Positions 61,512 to 64,000 of a stretch of 64,000 bases of DNA are shown here, in pieces. The notes beneath the pieces are model-generated. The model was not told where the DNA came from and did no database searches. It saw nothing but the letters and a program-made list of their open reading frames with translations. The position numbers and the translations under genes are program-made. The stretch is from Neckera pumila (Eukaryota; Streptophyta; Bryopsida; Hypnales; Neckeraceae): assembly GCA_963969595.1 (NCBI GenBank), contig OZ018415.1:20212001-20276000 (forward strand). Direction: 5' to 3'. Every line of letters starts with the position of its first letter. The stretch's first letter is position 1.

Positions 61512-62126
61512 TTGCTCATCATTCCCAAAACAATTTTCTTTGCCTTACTAGTGTTGCTCATGCATTGCTGTAATTGTTGTGATTGCAATTGTTAGCTAGT
61601 GACATCACCTAATGCTGTCCAAATTCATGCACATCCACCTGTTGGATGACTAGGATCAATCACTATTAGAAAATTATGTCCAAATCAACAAAAAATTAAC
61701 AAGTTTTTGTTGAATTGAATATTGTTTTGACCATTTTCACAATTTTTGTTGATTTGATCGTTTGTTGTTGAATCTTTTGGAATTTTTTGGAATCTTCTAT
61801 AAAGTTTGAATAACAAAATTTAGTTTTGAATTAGGTTTTGAATTAGATTAGAATTCAAATTAAATTCAAAATTAAATTCAAATTTGATTCAAATAATTTG
61901 ATTATATTCAAGTTCTCAATTTTGTAATAATCAAATTTGAGTACTTCCAGTTCAAATTGAAATCTTCTATAGAACTTTTGAAATTTGAAGTATTTAACAT
62001 CTATAGTTTTTTCATATGTAGAGGCCCAATCCAAAACTGCTTCTAAATATAAGTCTTTGAAACAAGACCAAAATCCTCACATATGTTTATTTTCTCAGCA
62101 AATTTAACTATAGGATCTAGTTTGTA

Positions 62127-62329
62127 CACTACAAAAGAAAGGGGTGTTTTAAATATAGTCCTAGTAGTATTGTCTTTTAAGTGATGACCTTTAAGTACAT
62201 TTTTTAATAAAATTTTACTAAAGAGACAATCTTTTCAGTAAAATTTTACTAAAAACCTTACTTAAACGTCATCACTTAAAAGACTATACTACTAGAACTA
62301 TTCTTAAAACACCCCTTTCTCTTGTAGTG
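62127..62329. mobile_element. CACTA-like MITE
   Basis: The element is 203 bp with long inverted arms that pair almost to the centre. The ends are CACTACAAAAGAAAGGGGTG and the reverse of CACTACAAGAGAAAGGGGTG. GTA on each side (62124-62126 and 62330-62332) is the 3-bp target duplication expected for CACTA (En/Spm) elements. Non-coding. Confidence 0.85.
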
Positions 62330-62657
62330 GTAGTTAACTTGATACATGACAACCTCTTGAGATTTTCAAATAAAAAACCTTACCAATTGCAAGATCATGA
62401 TGCTTGGATTTGATAAAATAAATAAATTAGTATACTCTTATATTCCTACAAATTCTAGATCCTACAAGTAACTCTCCATTATATGTTGAAGAAATAAGTT
62501 AGAAATACATATAAAAAATTTCAACAAAAGATTCTTCAAATTCAAGCTTACAAAAAATAATAAGTAGACAAAAATTGAGAATAATTTAAATACTAAATGG
62601 TTGTATACAAAATTTGTTATGGAATTGAAGAATCCCAATCTCAATGGTTGTAATGTT

Positions 62658-63522
62658 TTAATCCCTAAAGGACCATTTGTCTCCTTGGGGGCAGCTCGGG
62701 GGACAATTTGGGTCCGGGCAGGTTCCTATTGTCTCAATTTTTAGTGATATTTTTTGGAATTTTTGGAGTTGTGTATTTTTGCAAGAGCTTTGTGAAAATA
62801 TGATTTTTATTTTAATTGATGCCTGGGAGCAAAAATTATGGCATAATAAGCAAAAATGGAGTTTGGCGTGCAAGACATAAAAAATCATAGAAAGTCAAAA
62901 TAATTTTTTTCAAAGTTTTTTCTCCAAGACCCCCGAATCTCATCTAATGTCTTGAAAAAATAACTTGTAGAATTTATTTTTGGATGCAATTTTTAGAATT
63001 TTTCAAAAACATTTGTTAGACAGGGTTAGATTTTCCTACTAGAACAATATCACCTTTGGAATTATTGTGATTCATGTCCATCTAAAAGCTACTAACAATT
63101 TAGTTTTTTCTTCAATCTTGAACCCACCTCTACTTAACAATTTTTTAATTTGTAAAAATTAAGTGTTTTTTTTCCTAAATTTTTTTGTAGATTCTCAACT
63201 CAACTACTTAATATATATAAGTAAAAAATCAAAATCAACATCCCAAAAAATTTGAACAAAAAAGATTCAAATCCAAAACATCTAGTCAAATAAGGTGCAA
63301 AAAAACTTGTTTTCTTCACTTTAAATGCATATATCTTGCAATCTACATTGTCAAAGTTTCTAAAATTTCTTCCATGTATTCATATACTAGTCAAGTATAA
63401 GATCTTATGGTTGGATATGCAGAAAAAAAAAACAATTTTTAAAGCTCTTTTCTCTTTGCAATAAAAATGACAGTTTTGAGTGGTTTTTGATAGGAAAATC
63501 ATCTTGGTCCTTCAGAGGTTAA
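62658..63522 (-). mobile_element. Family B element nested in an A/E copy (B7)
   Basis: It starts TTAATCCCTAAAGGACC at 62658 and ends GGTCCTTCAGAGGTTAA at 63522, 865 bp. The B palindrome lies near 62668-62712. The flanks 'gtaatgtt' and 'taaaagatttgc' are adjacent in other A copies, so this insertion is bounded on both sides. Confidence 0.8.
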
Positions 63523-64000
63523 TAAAAGATTTGCATATTTCTTTTCAAAAAACATTTAAAATTGAATTTAATAAAGGACTTTGAAGTTCATTTTAGTGTT
63601 GAGATTTCATTCTAAACCGCAAACTTAAATTATTCACAACTTTCACCTTACTAATAAAAATGAAACATAAATTTTAATCTAGAAAACCAATTTCAAATTT
63701 CTATTTCTTCAAAAAATAAATATCTAGAGTTGCTCGGCCTACCCTTATTAAAATAAATACTACATATTACACAATACCTAGTTTTGATGATGTAATCAAA
63801 AGTTATAAAAATTGTTACTCCTTCAATGCAAGCTACTCCTTGACCACATGTTTTGGAAGAATTTTAGAGAAAAAAATGAAAATTTCATTTGTAAATAAAT
63901 GACCAAAAATGCTACATTGCCAAAAAAAGTTACTTAGTTCTTTAGAGATCAAAATTCAAATTCTAAGATTTTGAGTTATTCAAATTTTAAATTGTTAACT

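Larger units (their letters stand above)
62040..63950 (-). mobile_element. Old A/E element hosting a CACTA MITE and a B element
   Basis: Pieces collinear with minus A/E copies are found at about 62095-62126 ('aactataggatctagt'), 62330-62657 ('gaagaatcccaatctcaatggttgtaatg') and 63523-63949 (ending 'gccaaaaaaagttacttagttc'). The two interruptions are the MITE at 62127-62329 and B7 at 62658-63522. The left TTAA end is not clear and the right one is mutated to ATCAAA. Confidence 0.6.

Overview
The window looks like nuclear DNA from a land plant with a large, repeat-rich, AT-rich genome. Evidence: a retrotransposon primer-binding site of the plant tRNA-Asp type, an L1-type LINE with the plant zf-RVT tail, and Stowaway-like and CACTA-like MITEs. 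I cannot name the species. A fern, lycophyte or gymnosperm would fit, but this is inference. I found no intact host gene, tRNA, rRNA or CRISPR array. Nearly every short ORF is a chance reading frame in AT-rich repeat DNA.

The main theme is a group of DNA-transposon-like repeats. They are flanked by TTAA, begin with CCCCTAAAGGACC-like ends and finish with the inverse (TTTAGGGGTTAA). This end plus target signature is that of piggyBac elements. I sort them into five families: A (about 930 bp, with a sub-variant called E here), B (usually about 570-930 bp), C (about 640 bp), D (about 235 bp) and I (264 bp). About 22 copies can be bounded and several more are partial. At 3208-4252 lies a broken coding region that I recognise as a decayed piggyBac-type transposase (DDE_Tnp_1_7). 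It is spread over three frames and followed directly by a family D copy. The copies nest in each other; at 42276-44355 an A copy sits inside the terminal repeat of a D copy, which sits inside a B copy.

Layout: 1-2750 unassigned; 2759-4825 piggyBac transposase remnant plus D; 4826-8290 unassigned with a foldback and a J MITE; 8378-9312 family A in a short tandem repeat; 9313-12398 unassigned; 12399-13606 B and C joined at one TTAA; 13620-16200 GC-richer block with diverged triplicated segments and F MITEs; 16734-21898 three reversed A copies; 23173-23763 two MITEs; 23880-25250 GC-richer duplicated and palindromic DNA; 25442-26312 B; 26411-27100 minisatellite holding a J MITE; about 29730-35481 5' part of a Ty3/gypsy-like LTR retrotransposon (LTR, PBS, leader ORFs with a zinc knuckle, gag with nine stops); 35.5-47.7 kb many TTAA elements, LINE and H/G repeats; 47719-48216 a 240+240 bp hairpin; 50-57 kb more A, B, C and E copies; 58-60 kb unassigned; 60252-61511 LINE tail plus a small HTH-like fragment; about 62.0-63.95 kb an old A/E copy carrying a CACTA-like MITE and a B copy.

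No host pathway or operon can be inferred. The working relation is that a piggyBac-type transposase, here dead, probably mobilised the short TTAA families in trans.
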